A stretch of 64,000 nucleotides of DNA from PALSA-693 sp963702305 (GCA_963702305.1 CAVPBX010000002.1:202479-266478); one strand, 5' to 3'; counted from the first letter of the stretch, positions 30,142 through 38,592 are shown. Notes: generated from the letters alone by a model not told the origin. A program made the numbers and translations.

Positions 30142-30906
30142 CTACGGCTCGAGGAGGATGTCCGCCAGCCCCAGCCCGGCATCGGTGCGACCCAAGCTGG
30201 CCGCGTATTCCTCGAACGAGCCGTGGGCGGCCCGGAACTGCCGGAGGAATTCGGTCATCGTGTCAGGCTCGGCGGCGGCGATGGCGGCCGCGCTGGACTC
30301 GATCTCGGCCGCGTTGTCGGCGTACTCGGCGCGCAGCCACTCCAACAGGCGCGCCATGGCGGCCTGGCTGAGGGCGTAGTCCGCGACGATGTCCTCGTCG
30401 GCCACGCCGAGCAAGCCGAGCACCAGCGCGGTGAGCACGCCGGTGCGGTCTTTCCCCGCGAAGCAATGAAACACCAGCGGATACGCGTCTCGCTCGCACA
30501 CCAGATCCAGGAACGCGGTGACGGTCGCCGCCCCCGCGTCGATCATGCCCAGGTATTGGTCGGCGACGTACGCCGGTCCCACCCAGCTGTTGTAGTCCTG
30601 GCGGGGCGGCAGCACGTCGAGCATCGGGAGGTGGTACCACGCCACCTCCCCGCGGTCTGACGCCAACCGACCTCGGGCCACCTCGTCGCCGGTGCGGAGA
30701 TCGATCACGGTGCGAAGGCGCAGTTCCTCGATGGTCCGGAGATCGCCCTCCGTGAGCCGGTCCAGTCCGTCGGCCCGAAACAGGCGGCGCCACCGCACCG
30801 GCCGGCGGTCGCGGCCGACGTAGCCGCCGAGGTCCCGAAAATTCCACGCCCCCTCCAGTTCGAGCCGGCGGGCCGGTCCAGCGGCGGGAGGTGGCGAGGG
30901 GTGCAT
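30142..30906 (-). CDS. Tyrosine-protein phosphatase-like (Y_phosphatase3 family)
   Basis: A 254-residue phosphatase of the bacterial lipid/tyrosine phosphatase family. WNFRDLGGYVGRDRRPVRW is the typical start, LRTVIDLRTGDEVARGR follows, and VFHCFAGKDRTGVLTAL is the P-loop HCxxGxxR with catalytic cysteine and arginine. Substrates may be phosphotyrosine or phosphoinositides. It lies one base upstream of the pheT stop on the same strand, so it may be the last gene of the pheST transcript. No signal peptide. Confidence 0.82.
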   Translation of the reverse strand: MHPSPPPAAGPARRLELEGAWNFRDLGGYVGRDRRPVRWRRLFRADGLDRLTEGDLRTIEELRLRTVIDLRTGDEVARGRLASDRGEVAWYHLPMLDVLPPRQDYNSWVGPAYVADQYLGMIDAGAATVTAFLDLVCERDAYPLVFHCFAGKDRTGVLTALVLGLLGVADEDIVADYALSQAAMARLLEWLRAEYADNAAEIESSAAAIAAAEPDTMTEFLRQFRAAHGSFEEYAASLGRTDAGLGLADILLEP

Positions 30907-30907
30907 G

Positions 30908-33325
30908 TCAGGCCCGCAGCTCGGCGTGGTGGGCGTCGACGACGGCGTCGATCGCCTGCTGGCGGACCGCGGCCAGCTCGGTGTCGTCGAGGGTGCGATC
31001 CGCGGCCCGGAAGCGGAGCCGGAAGGCCAGGCTGCGCCGGCCCGGGCCGACCTGCTCGCCGCGATAGACGTCGAACAGCCAGACCGCCTCGAGCAGGTCG
31101 CCGCCTGCGGCCTGCAGAGTCGCCCGCACCGCGCCGGCGGCGACCGACTCCGGCACGAGGAACGCCAGGTCCATGTCGCTGGCGGGGAATCGACTCACCT
31201 CCCGGGCCTGGGGGGGCAGGCGGGGCTCGGCGAGCAGGGCGTCCACCGAGACGGTGAGATAGCCCAGGCGGTGGCGCAGCCCGTAGGCCCGGCCCACGTC
31301 GGGGTCGACCTCACCGACCGCGCCCGAGGGTTGGCCCGCGGCGCCGATGATGCGGGCGGCGCGGGCCGGGTGCCACCCCGCCACCGCGGCGGGGGCGAGC
31401 GCGGGCGCCTTCAGCTGCAGGGCCTCCGCCAGGTACTGCCAGGTCCGGACCGCCGCCGCCGCCGGCCCGTCGCGCCGCGCCGCCCCGTCGCCGGTGAGGG
31501 CGGGCGCCACGATGACCCCGAGGTGTTCGGACTCGTCCGGGAGGATGTCGTCACCGGCCGGCGGCTCGAAGACCCGGCCCAACTCGAAGAGACAGACCTG
31601 CTCCGCCTGCCGGTCGGCGTTGAACTTGACCGCCTTGAGCAGCCCCGGGAGGAGGGCCGGGCGTAACAGGGATTCCGACTGGTCGAGCGGGTTTTCCACC
31701 TCGACCGCGGCCGGGTCGAGACCGGCCCGTTCCAGATCGCCCGGGGCCAGGAAGGTCGTGGTCCAGGCTTCGTCGAATCCGGCGCCGGCGAGGATGTCCC
31801 GCACCCGGCGCAGGTCCCGCTGCCGGCTCGTCAGGCCACCCGAGCCACCGGGGGCGCCGGGCGGGAGGGTGCGTTGGATGCGCCGGTAGCCCCACATGCG
31901 GGCCACCTCCTCGATCACGTCGATCTCCCGTTCCGCGTCGAGTCGCCACGACGGGATACGCACCGTGTGGATGCCCTCCGCCTCCGGGGCGACCGCAAAG
32001 CCGATCGGCGCCAACAGGCCAGCCACGTCGGCGTCGGCGAGGTCCGTGCCGAGGATGGCGTTGACCCGGGCGGTCCGGACCGGCACGATGGTCGGAGTTG
32101 GGAGCGCCGGGTCCCGCACGTCGACGGTCGGTCCCCGGCGCAGCGCCGGCGCGACCGTCCCGAGCAAGGCCACGAACCGCTCGACGGCGGCCACCGCGAT
32201 CTCGGGATCGACGCCCCGCTCGAAGCGAACCCGCGCCTCGGAATGCAGCCCCAGGCGGGCGCCCGTCCGGGCCACGGCCATCGGCGAAAACCAGGCCGCC
32301 TCCAGCAGCACCCGCCGGGTGTCGGGGCCGATCTCGGCCCGGCTGCCGCCCATGATGCCGCCGACGCCCACCGGCGTTCCGGCCGCGTCGCAGATGACGC
32401 AGTCGTCGCTCTGCAGCGATCGTTGCACTTCGTCGAGGGTGACGAGGGTTTCGCCGGGTCGCCCCCGCCGGACGAGCAGGCCCCCGCCTTCCAGGGCGTC
32501 GAGATCGTAGGCGTGGTTGGGCTGGCCCAGGTCGAGCATCACGTAGTTGGAGACGTCCACCACCGCGCTGATCGGTCGCATCCCCGCCAGCGTCAGGCGG
32601 CGGGCCAGCCAGGCCGGCGACGGCCCGGCCGCGACACCCTCCAGGATGGTCCCAGTGAAGCGGGGGCACAGATCGCCGGCCTCGACGCGGATCGGCGCGG
32701 TGCCCAGGGCCGGGTCCGCCGGCCCCGGTACCGGCTCGGCCGGAGGCGCCCACGGCTCGCCGAGCGCGGCGGCCAGGTCGCGGGCCACGCCCGCCATGCA
32801 CAAGGCGTCCGGCCGGTTGGCGCTGATATCGAGGTCGAAGACCACGTCCGGGCGCAGGTCGAGCGCCGCCGCCAGCGGCACGCCCGGCTCGGCCAGTCCG
32901 GGCGGCAGGACCAGCAGGCCTCCGGCCGCACCCTCGGGCTCGGGCAGGCCCAGCTCGGGAGCCGAGCAGAGCATTCCCTCGGACCACTCCCCGCGGATCT
33001 TGCGACGACCGATCTCGAAGCCGCCGGGCAGGACGGCCCCCACCGGCGCCAGGGGCACCAGGTCGCCGACCGCGAAGTTCCAGGCGCCGCACGCCACCTG
33101 CCGGGTGTCGCCCCCGCCCGCGTCGACGTCCACCAACCGGATCCGGTCCGCGTCGGGATGGGGCCGGATGGCGACCACCCGGGCGACAACGAGGTCTTCG
33201 AGGCCTTCGCCGACTCGCTCGACGCCCTCGACGACCAGGCCCAGGCCCGACAACGTGTCGGCCAGCACGTCGACGTCGGCGGCCAGGGGCGCGTAGTCGC
33301 GGAGCCAGGAGAGAGGTGCACGCAT
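30908..33325 (-). CDS. pheT: Phenylalanyl-tRNA synthetase beta subunit
   Basis: Beta subunit of the alpha2-beta2 enzyme, 805 residues. MRAPLSWLRDYAPL opens the protein, a tRNA-binding OB domain (VARVVAIRPHPDADRIRLVDVDAGG) covers about residues 45-150, and the B3/B4 editing region lies in the middle (RFERGVDPEIAVAAVERF). The C-terminal ferredoxin-like anticodon-binding domain reads VSRFPASDMDLAFLVPE and DVYRGEQVGPGRRSLAFRL. The frame is intact. It starts eight bases after pheS. Confidence 0.95.
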   Translation of the reverse strand: MRAPLSWLRDYAPLAADVDVLADTLSGLGLVVEGVERVGEGLEDLVVARVVAIRPHPDADRIRLVDVDAGGGDTRQVACGAWNFAVGDLVPLAPVGAVLPGGFEIGRRKIRGEWSEGMLCSAPELGLPEPEGAAGGLLVLPPGLAEPGVPLAAALDLRPDVVFDLDISANRPDALCMAGVARDLAAALGEPWAPPAEPVPGPADPALGTAPIRVEAGDLCPRFTGTILEGVAAGPSPAWLARRLTLAGMRPISAVVDVSNYVMLDLGQPNHAYDLDALEGGGLLVRRGRPGETLVTLDEVQRSLQSDDCVICDAAGTPVGVGGIMGGSRAEIGPDTRRVLLEAAWFSPMAVARTGARLGLHSEARVRFERGVDPEIAVAAVERFVALLGTVAPALRRGPTVDVRDPALPTPTIVPVRTARVNAILGTDLADADVAGLLAPIGFAVAPEAEGIHTVRIPSWRLDAEREIDVIEEVARMWGYRRIQRTLPPGAPGGSGGLTSRQRDLRRVRDILAGAGFDEAWTTTFLAPGDLERAGLDPAAVEVENPLDQSESLLRPALLPGLLKAVKFNADRQAEQVCLFELGRVFEPPAGDDILPDESEHLGVIVAPALTGDGAARRDGPAAAAVRTWQYLAEALQLKAPALAPAAVAGWHPARAARIIGAAGQPSGAVGEVDPDVGRAYGLRHRLGYLTVSVDALLAEPRLPPQAREVSRFPASDMDLAFLVPESVAAGAVRATLQAAGGDLLEAVWLFDVYRGEQVGPGRRSLAFRLRFRAADRTLDDTELAAVRQQAIDAVVDAHHAELRA

Positions 33326-33333
33326 GAGCCGTC

Positions 33334-34437
33334 CTAGAACTGGGAGAGGAAGCGAACGTCGTTGTCGAGCAGGGTGCGCATGTCCGACAAGCCGACCCGC
33401 ACCTGGGCCAGCCGGTCAATACCGAACCCGAAAGCGAAGCCGCTGTAAATCTCGGCGTCGATGCCGACGGCCGCGAAGACGTTCGGATCCACCATCCCGC
33501 ACCCACCGAGCTCGATCCACCCGGAGCCGCTGCAGGTCCGGCACCCGGTCCCACCGCAGATGGGGCACGTCACCTCGAACTCGGCGGACGGCTCGGTGAA
33601 GGGGAAATACGACGGGCGCAGCCGGGAGTGCATGCCCGGACCGAAGAAGGCGTTGGTGAAGGCCTCGATGGTCCCGGCGAGATCCCCGAACGTGATGCCG
33701 CGGTCGACGACGAGCCCTTCGATCTGGTGAAAGACCGGTAGGTGGCGGGCGTCGGGCGTATCCCGGCGGTAGCACCGACCGGGCATGACCGCGTAGATCG
33801 GTGGTGGCTGCGCCTCCATCAATCGGACTTGCACGGGCGAGGTATGGGTCCGGAGCAACACCGTCTCGGGCGGCCCCAACCGCAGGTACAGGGTGTCCCA
33901 CATGCCGCGGGCCGGGTGCGCCGGGGGCATGTTGAGGGCCTCGAAGTTGTACCAGTCGGTCTCGGCTTCGGGCCCTTCGGCGACCGCGTAGCCCATGGCG
34001 ACGAAGGTGTCCTCCAACTCCATGCGCGTCTGCGTCACCAGGTTGAGATGCCCCCGGCCGCGGTCGATGTCGGCGAGGGGTGCCCGCAGCGGGGCGCTGG
34101 TCCATTCGGTCAGATCCAGCCGTTCGGCTTCGGTCCGCGCCAGCCGTTCGGCGTCGGCGAACGCGGCCGCCAGGGAGCTGGCTCGCTCCTCCAGCCGGGC
34201 CCGCGCCGCGTTGATCCAGGCGCCGGTCTCCCGGCGCTGATCGGGCGCCAGGTCACGGAGACGGGTATGCAACCGGGCCAGTTCCGACCGTTTCCCCAGC
34301 ACCTCCCGCTCCACCTCGCGCAACGTCGACAGGTCGGGCGCGCCCTCGAGTCGCGCCAGGCCGTCGGCCTCGAGGGTCTTGAGGTACGTCGCCAGGGACT
34401 CCGGGTCCGGCGTTTCGGGGGGAGGGGTGGGGCTCAC
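33334..34437 (-). CDS. pheS: Phenylalanyl-tRNA synthetase alpha subunit
   Basis: Catalytic class II subunit, 367 residues. An N-terminal coiled coil (to about residue 85) precedes the catalytic domain: LLRTHTSPVQVRLM (motif 2 region), GRCYRRDTPDARHLPVFHQ and FGFGIDRLAQVRVGLSDMR (motif 3). A four-cysteine insertion CPICGGTGCRTC sits in the segment before ELGGCGMVDPNV, as in some Gram-positive PheS proteins, and may bind zinc. The GTG start overlaps the histidine kinase stop (GTGA). Confidence 0.95.
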   Translation of the reverse strand: MSPTPPPETPDPESLATYLKTLEADGLARLEGAPDLSTLREVEREVLGKRSELARLHTRLRDLAPDQRRETGAWINAARARLEERASSLAAAFADAERLARTEAERLDLTEWTSAPLRAPLADIDRGRGHLNLVTQTRMELEDTFVAMGYAVAEGPEAETDWYNFEALNMPPAHPARGMWDTLYLRLGPPETVLLRTHTSPVQVRLMEAQPPPIYAVMPGRCYRRDTPDARHLPVFHQIEGLVVDRGITFGDLAGTIEAFTNAFFGPGMHSRLRPSYFPFTEPSAEFEVTCPICGGTGCRTCSGSGWIELGGCGMVDPNVFAAVGIDAEIYSGFAFGFGIDRLAQVRVGLSDMRTLLDNDVRFLSQF

Positions 34438-35504
34438 GACTCCTGCAGTCTGTCCAAGTCGACCACCGGAAGGGTAAACCGAAAGGTCGTTCCGCTTCTC
34501 GGGTTTGATTCGGCAACCAGGCGCCCGCCGTGCGACTCCACCAACCCCCGGCTGATCCACAGCCCCAGTCCGGACCCGGTGGGCCGGCCGACCGCCCGAC
34601 GAAAGAACTTGGTAAAGACCTTGGGGAGATCCGCCGCCGGGATCCCCTCGCCCTGGTCGTTGACCGCGACCGACAGCTGCTCGCTGCCTGCGGCTCCCTC
34701 GATGAGCAAGCCGTGCGGGGAGCCGTATTTGCAGGCGTTCTCGACCAGGTTGGTCAGCACCTGTTCGACCTTGTCGGGATCGGCGTACACCTTCGGGAAG
34801 CCCTCGGGGAAGACCACCTGGGCGTCCAGTTCGGGGTACTCCAACCCCACTTTCTCGACCACGTTGGCCGCCAAGCGGGCCAGATCCACCAGCTGCCGGC
34901 GCAGCACCAGGCGACCGGTCTGGAGCCGGCTGATGTCGAGCAGCTCGGTGATCAGCCGGGTGACGCGGTCGGCGTCGTGGTTGACCTGCTCCAACATCAG
35001 CTGCTTCTGGTCGTCCTGCAGCCGGTCCCAACGATTGAGCAGCAGGCTGGTATACCCCTTGACCGAGGTCAGGGGGGAGCGCAGCTCGTGGCTGACGGTG
35101 GACACGATCTCGATCCCGCCGTCCCCCAGGTCGGCCCGCCGGGCCGCGTCGCGCAGGGCCACCACCGCCCCCACCACCGCCCCGTCGGCGCCTCGGCGAT
35201 AGCTGCCGGTGACCGCCGCGATCAGGTCCCGCCCGTCGCGGCATCGCAGGGTGATCGGCTGCTCGGTCAGGGCCTTCACCGCACGGAGGTGCGCCGACCG
35301 GTGCCAACCTTCGCTCCAGAGGGGGCGACCATCCCGGTCGCGGGGATCGAGGCGCTCGCGGCAGGACTGGCCGAGCAGCTCGTCCCTTTCGTATCCCGTC
35401 AAATGGCAGGCTGCGGTGTTGATCGCGGTCACGCGCCGGTCGCCATCGAGCACCATGATCCCGTCGGGCAACGCCTCGAGCACATCCCAGCCATCCTCGG
35501 TCAT
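34434..35504 (-). CDS. PAS-domain sensor histidine kinase
   Basis: A soluble sensor kinase of 356 residues. A PAS domain (about residues 8-115, LPDGIMVLDGDRRVTAINTAA) is followed by HisKA with the phosphorylated histidine in STVSHELRSPLTSVKGY and by a HATPase domain: LTNLVENACKYG (N box), NDQGEGIPAADL (G1) and GSGLGLWISRGLVESHGG (G2). No membrane segment is seen, so the signal is likely internal. No response regulator gene adjoins it, so it is an orphan kinase. It lies between a SpoU methylase and pheS in a translation gene run, with 4-base overlaps on both sides. Confidence 0.88.
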   Translation of the reverse strand: MTEDGWDVLEALPDGIMVLDGDRRVTAINTAACHLTGYERDELLGQSCRERLDPRDRDGRPLWSEGWHRSAHLRAVKALTEQPITLRCRDGRDLIAAVTGSYRRGADGAVVGAVVALRDAARRADLGDGGIEIVSTVSHELRSPLTSVKGYTSLLLNRWDRLQDDQKQLMLEQVNHDADRVTRLITELLDISRLQTGRLVLRRQLVDLARLAANVVEKVGLEYPELDAQVVFPEGFPKVYADPDKVEQVLTNLVENACKYGSPHGLLIEGAAGSEQLSVAVNDQGEGIPAADLPKVFTKFFRRAVGRPTGSGLGLWISRGLVESHGGRLVAESNPRSGTTFRFTLPVVDLDRLQES

Positions 35505-36319
35505 GCCGCTCCCCCACCTGCCGGGGCGGGCCGGCGCTGCCGGGCAGCCTCGAAGCACAGCACGGCGGCGGTCATCGCCACGTTGAGGGACTCGGCCGGG
35601 CCGGGCATCGGGATGGTGAGCGTCCCGTCCAGGTGGGCAGCCAACGGGTCCGCGAGACCGTGGGACTCATTGCCGAGGACCAGCGCCAGGGGGCCGGCGA
35701 GGTCGACCTCGGTGTAGTCGCACCCGCCGCGAACCGCGGTCCCCCACCGGCGCAGACCCCAGCGGCCCACCTCATCGAGCACTTCTGCCGCGTCACCACC
35801 GGCGACCACCGGCAGGTGGAAGAGCACGCCGGCCGACGAACGGACGGTTTTGGGGTTGTAGACATCGACCGATCCGGAGCAACAGACTACCGCTGCCGCT
35901 CCCGCGGCCCCGGCGCTGCGCATGATGGTGCCCACGTTGCCGGGGTCACGGACGTCCGCGCAGACGACCAGCCACCCCGCGCCGCGCCGGCGCAGCTCGG
36001 CCAGGCCGATGTCGACGGTCTCCACGATGGCCGCGATCGGCTGCGGGGTGACGGTGGCGCCGGCGCGCGCCAACACTCCTGACTGCAACTCGATCAGCTC
36101 CGCGCCGGCGGTCGCGCACGCCGCGGCCAGGTGGTGCACCGGCTCCGGCGCGGCCACGTCCACGAAGACGGACTCGATATGTGCCCCCGCGGCGAGGGCC
36201 TCGTGCACCAAGGTGGCACCCTCCACCACGAAACGGTGTTCGTGGTGGCGGGCGCTCCGGCGCCCGAGCAGGCGCCGGAGGCGCTGGACGGCCTCGTTGC
36301 GGAAGGCGAGCGCGGTCAG
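35501..36319 (-). CDS. SpoU/TrmH-family rRNA 2'-O-methyltransferase, non-standard start
   Basis: SPOUT methyltransferase of about 272 residues. The N-terminal substrate-binding part reads HHEHRFVVEGATLVHEALAAG; the knotted SAM domain has DPGNVGTIMRSAGAAG (motif 1), LALVLGNESHGL (motif 2) and PMPGPAESLNVAMTAAVLCFE (motif 3). It probably methylates a ribose in 23S rRNA or tRNA. No ATG, GTG or TTG lies in frame between the rplT stop and the first conserved block; CTG at 36,319 (LTALAFRNEAVQRL) is the best start. It sits between rplT and the kinase gene, the usual place for this gene in actinobacteria. Confidence 0.82.
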   Translation of the reverse strand: MTALAFRNEAVQRLRRLLGRRSARHHEHRFVVEGATLVHEALAAGAHIESVFVDVAAPEPVHHLAAACATAGAELIELQSGVLARAGATVTPQPIAAIVETVDIGLAELRRRGAGWLVVCADVRDPGNVGTIMRSAGAAGAAAVVCCSGSVDVYNPKTVRSSAGVLFHLPVVAGGDAAEVLDEVGRWGLRRWGTAVRGGCDYTEVDLAGPLALVLGNESHGLADPLAAHLDGTLTIPMPGPAESLNVAMTAAVLCFEAARQRRPAPAGGGAA

Positions 36320-36338
36320 CGGAGCGCCGCGGCCCGAC

Positions 36339-36740
36339 TCAGGCGGAGGCCGACTCGCTGGCCGAGTCCGTCTCGGTCGGCGCCGCCGCCAGCGCGTCCC
36401 GAGCCACCTCGACGAGCGCGGCGAACGCCGCATCGTCCCGCACGGCCAGATCGGCCAGGACCTTGCGGTCGACCTCCACTCCGGCCACCCGGAGCCCGGC
36501 GATCAGACGGCTGTAGCTCATGCCGTGAACCCGGGCGCCGGCGTTGATGCGCTGGATCCACAACTGACGGAAGTCACCCTTGCGGGCCCGCCGGTCACGG
36601 TAGGCGTACTGCAACGAGTGCATGACCTGCTCGTGGGCGGCGCGATAGCTGCGACTCTTGTTGCCGAAGTACCCCTGCGCCTGTTCGAGAACGGCGCGGC
36701 GGTGCTTCTTGCTATGGACGGCACGCTTTACCCGGGCCAT
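36339..36740 (-). CDS. rplT: 50S ribosomal protein L20
   Basis: Assembly protein of the large subunit, 133 residues. MARVKRAVHSKKHRRAVLEQ, GYFGNKSRSYRAAHEQVMHS and RDRRARKGDFRQLWIQRINA are the signature blocks. The final 15 residues are an acidic, serine-rich extension. In many bacteria L20 represses its own operon through the infC leader. AAAGGAG lies just before the ATG. Confidence 0.97.
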   Translation of the reverse strand: MARVKRAVHSKKHRRAVLEQAQGYFGNKSRSYRAAHEQVMHSLQYAYRDRRARKGDFRQLWIQRINAGARVHGMSYSRLIAGLRVAGVEVDRKVLADLAVRDDAAFAALVEVARDALAAAPTETDSASESASA

Positions 36741-36807
36741 CGGGAGCTCCTTTCAACCTATTGACATACGAGAACATCGGGCGCATCGGCGCCCACCGAC
36801 CGGTGGG

Positions 36808-37002
36808 TCAGATACCGAGCAGGCGCTTCACTGCTTTGAGGTCGCCGGGCGCCACGTCGGTCTCGCGGCCCAGCCGGCGGGTACGAGTGCTCGACTTCTT
36901 CTCCAGAATGTGGGAACGGAAGGCCTGACGGCGCCGGAGCTTCCCGGTCCCGGTGATCTTGAACCGCTTGGCGGCGCCTCTGTCAGTTTTCATCTTCGGC
37001 AT
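36808..37002 (-). CDS. rpmI: 50S ribosomal protein L35
   Basis: A 64-residue basic protein, MPKMKTDRGAAKRFKITGTG onward, with ILEKKSSTRTRRLGR typical of L35. It lies between infC and rplT as in most bacteria. GAGG precedes the ATG. Confidence 0.97.
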   Translation of the reverse strand: MPKMKTDRGAAKRFKITGTGKLRRRQAFRSHILEKKSSTRTRRLGRETDVAPGDLKAVKRLLGI

Positions 37003-37053
37003 GGGGTCGACTCCTCAGTCGTCAGTCGTCGTCATTCGGCGGCTTGGGCGCTG

Positions 37054-37785
37054 CTACTGCGTTCTTCGGGGCGTTCTTGGCGCGGTGGCGACGGCCGTAG
37101 CCGGGGCCGGGGGGGCGCTGGTCTCGGCGGCCACCGCGACCGGCGGGGCGGGCGCCGCGGGGGTCGCGGGCGATTCGGGGGCGGTCTCGGCTGCTGCCGG
37201 TTCGGACGAGGCGTCGTCGGCCTGGCGGGCGCCGTTGGCGGACGGCTTGCGAGCCTGGCCCCGCCGATCGGGCGCCAGCACCATGATCATGTTGCGACCG
37301 TCCAGCTTCGGCGCCGCTTCGACCTTGGCCACCGAGGCGACCGTCTCGGCGACCTGATCCAGAATTCGCTTTCCGAGCTCCGGGTGGCTCATCTCCCGTC
37401 CCCGGAACATGATCGTGATCTTGACCTTGTGCCCTTCGCCGAGGAAGCGGGCGACCTGCCGGGTCTTGGTGTCGAAGTCGCCGACCCCGATCTTGGGGCG
37501 GTACTTCATCTCCTTGATCCCCGTACTGGTGGCCTTGCGTCGGGATTCCTTGGCCCGCTGGGCCGCTTCGTACTTGAAGCGGTTGTAGTCCATGATCCGG
37601 CACACCGGAGGGTTGGCTTCCGCCGCCACCTCCACCAGATCGAGATCCAACTGGCGGGCAATGCTGAGCGCCTCCGGCAGCGGCTTGATGCCAAGTTGCT
37701 TGCCGTCCGGGTCGATGAGCAGCACTTCTCGGGCTCTGATTCGATCGTTCGTACGGTGCTCGTTCTGGTCAGGTGCAGTGGCTAT
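37054..37785 (-). CDS. infC: Translation initiation factor IF-3 with AUA start
   Basis: IF-3 controls start-codon choice and keeps 30S subunits free. It has 243 residues. The N-domain reads TNDRIRAREVLLIDPDGKQL and NPPVCRIMDYNRFKYEAAQ; the C-domain KEMKYRPKIGVGDFDTKTRQ, ITIMFRGREMSHPELG. A long alanine/proline-rich tail of about 65 residues follows. The true start is best placed at ATA (37,785): AAGGAG ends nine bases upstream, the N-domain then has normal length, and the only in-frame GTG (37,725) would cut it. Rare start codons (AUU, AUC, AUA, CUG) on infC let IF-3 repress itself; AUA fits that pattern. An out-of-frame ATG lies just upstream. Confidence 0.9.
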   Translation of the reverse strand: MATAPDQNEHRTNDRIRAREVLLIDPDGKQLGIKPLPEALSIARQLDLDLVEVAAEANPPVCRIMDYNRFKYEAAQRAKESRRKATSTGIKEMKYRPKIGVGDFDTKTRQVARFLGEGHKVKITIMFRGREMSHPELGKRILDQVAETVASVAKVEAAPKLDGRNMIMVLAPDRRGQARKPSANGARQADDASSEPAAAETAPESPATPAAPAPPVAVAAETSAPPAPATAVATAPRTPRRTQ

Positions 37786-37825
37786 GCGGCATCACTCCTT
37801 GGGTGCAGGTCCCTCTTCAACCACG

Positions 37826-37860
37826 AAAAAAGGACGGACGTCAGGAAGCAACGCCCGCCC
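37826..37860 (-). terminator. Attenuator-like hairpin in the infC leader
   Basis: On the minus strand GGGCGGGCGT and ACGTCCGTCC form a 10-pair stem around an eight-base loop, followed by six U residues. It ends about 40 bases before the infC start. Its place inside the leader, not after a gene, suggests regulated termination, as known for infC-rpmI-rplT leaders in Firmicutes, but no L20-binding motif is recognised. Confidence 0.7.
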
Positions 37861-37959
37861 TGGCGGTCGATCGACCCGGGCGCACTGGAACGCCCACAGG
37901 GGCGGTGTGGCCGGGTGGGGGTCGAGACCCCGCTTCCCGTATTCGGTTTTCTTTCAACA

Positions 37960-37965
37960 TAGGGT
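37960..37965 (+). promoter_or_regulatory. Putative -10 box of a leaderless transcript
   Basis: TAGGGT lies six bases before the ATG at 37,972, so transcription would begin at or near the start codon. No ribosome binding site precedes the ATG. Confidence 0.4.
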
Positions 37966-37971
37966 AGCGCA

Positions 37972-38415
37972 ATGAGCACGTTGTGGACGCCGGAAGGCGA
38001 ACGACCCATCCGCCGGGACCCGCCATCCGGCGCCGCCCCGCCTGCCGGCGCTCCTCCGGGCGGAGTAGGCGAGCCGACCGAGGAGGAGATGCGGGCCCAC
38101 ATGGAGGAGCTGCGCGAGCAGCTGGCGCGGACGCCGGCGGAGGTGGTCGTCGCCAACCACGCGTTCGGTCTGTTCGAGCTGGCTGCGCTCCACCTGTCGC
38201 TGGCGCCGCCGCAGCTCGACGAGGCCCGGCTGGCCATCGATGCCCTGGCCGCCCTGGTCGAGGGGATCGGTGGCCGCCTGGGCGACGCCGGCCCCCAGCT
38301 GACCGAGGGCCTCAGCCAATTGCGCCTGGCGTATGTGCAGATCCGCACCGCGTCCGAGCAGGCCGCGGGAGGGGCCGGCCAAAGCGGGGCCGGGGGGGCC
38401 GGAAAGGACGACTAG
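37972..38415 (+). CDS. DUF1844 family protein
   Basis: A 147-residue protein of the actinobacterial DUF1844 family, typical opening MSTLWTPEGERPI. The body ANHAFGLFELAALHLSLAPP and LDEARLAIDALAALVEGIGG is helical and matches the family core; the N-terminal 35 residues and the C-terminal tail are proline/glycine-rich linkers. Function is unknown. It is encoded divergently from infC, an arrangement kept in many actinobacteria, which may mean a translation-related role. Confidence 0.82.
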   Translation: MSTLWTPEGERPIRRDPPSGAAPPAGAPPGGVGEPTEEEMRAHMEELREQLARTPAEVVVANHAFGLFELAALHLSLAPPQLDEARLAIDALAALVEGIGGRLGDAGPQLTEGLSQLRLAYVQIRTASEQAAGGAGQSGAGGAGKDD

Positions 38416-38442
38416 GTATCGGGCGCCAGACGGCGCCAGCTG

Positions 38443-38474
38443 GCACCAGGCGTGGACGCCTCCAGGCCTGGTGC
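38443..38474 (+). terminator. Terminator after the DUF1844 gene
   Basis: GCACCAGGC and GCCTGGTGC form a nine-pair stem with a 14-base loop, followed by the T-rich GTCTTGTATCTTT. It sits 27 bases after the stop codon. Confidence 0.75.
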
Positions 38475-38488
38475 GTCTTGTATCTTTA

Positions 38489-38523
38489 GTGCACTTATGC
38501 ACGTCTCATGCGCTTAAGTGCAC
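38489..38523. repeat. Perfect 9-base inverted repeat
   Basis: GTGCACTTA (38,489-38,497) and TAAGTGCAC (38,515-38,523) flank 17 bases. The segment is notably AT-rich for this genome. It could be an operator or a second bidirectional terminator in this convergent gap. Confidence 0.45.
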
Positions 38524-38592
38524 CATGGATGCAAATCGCACCAGGAAAACCGGACCGATAGACCACTAGACCGCCGCACGCCTCCGGGCCGG

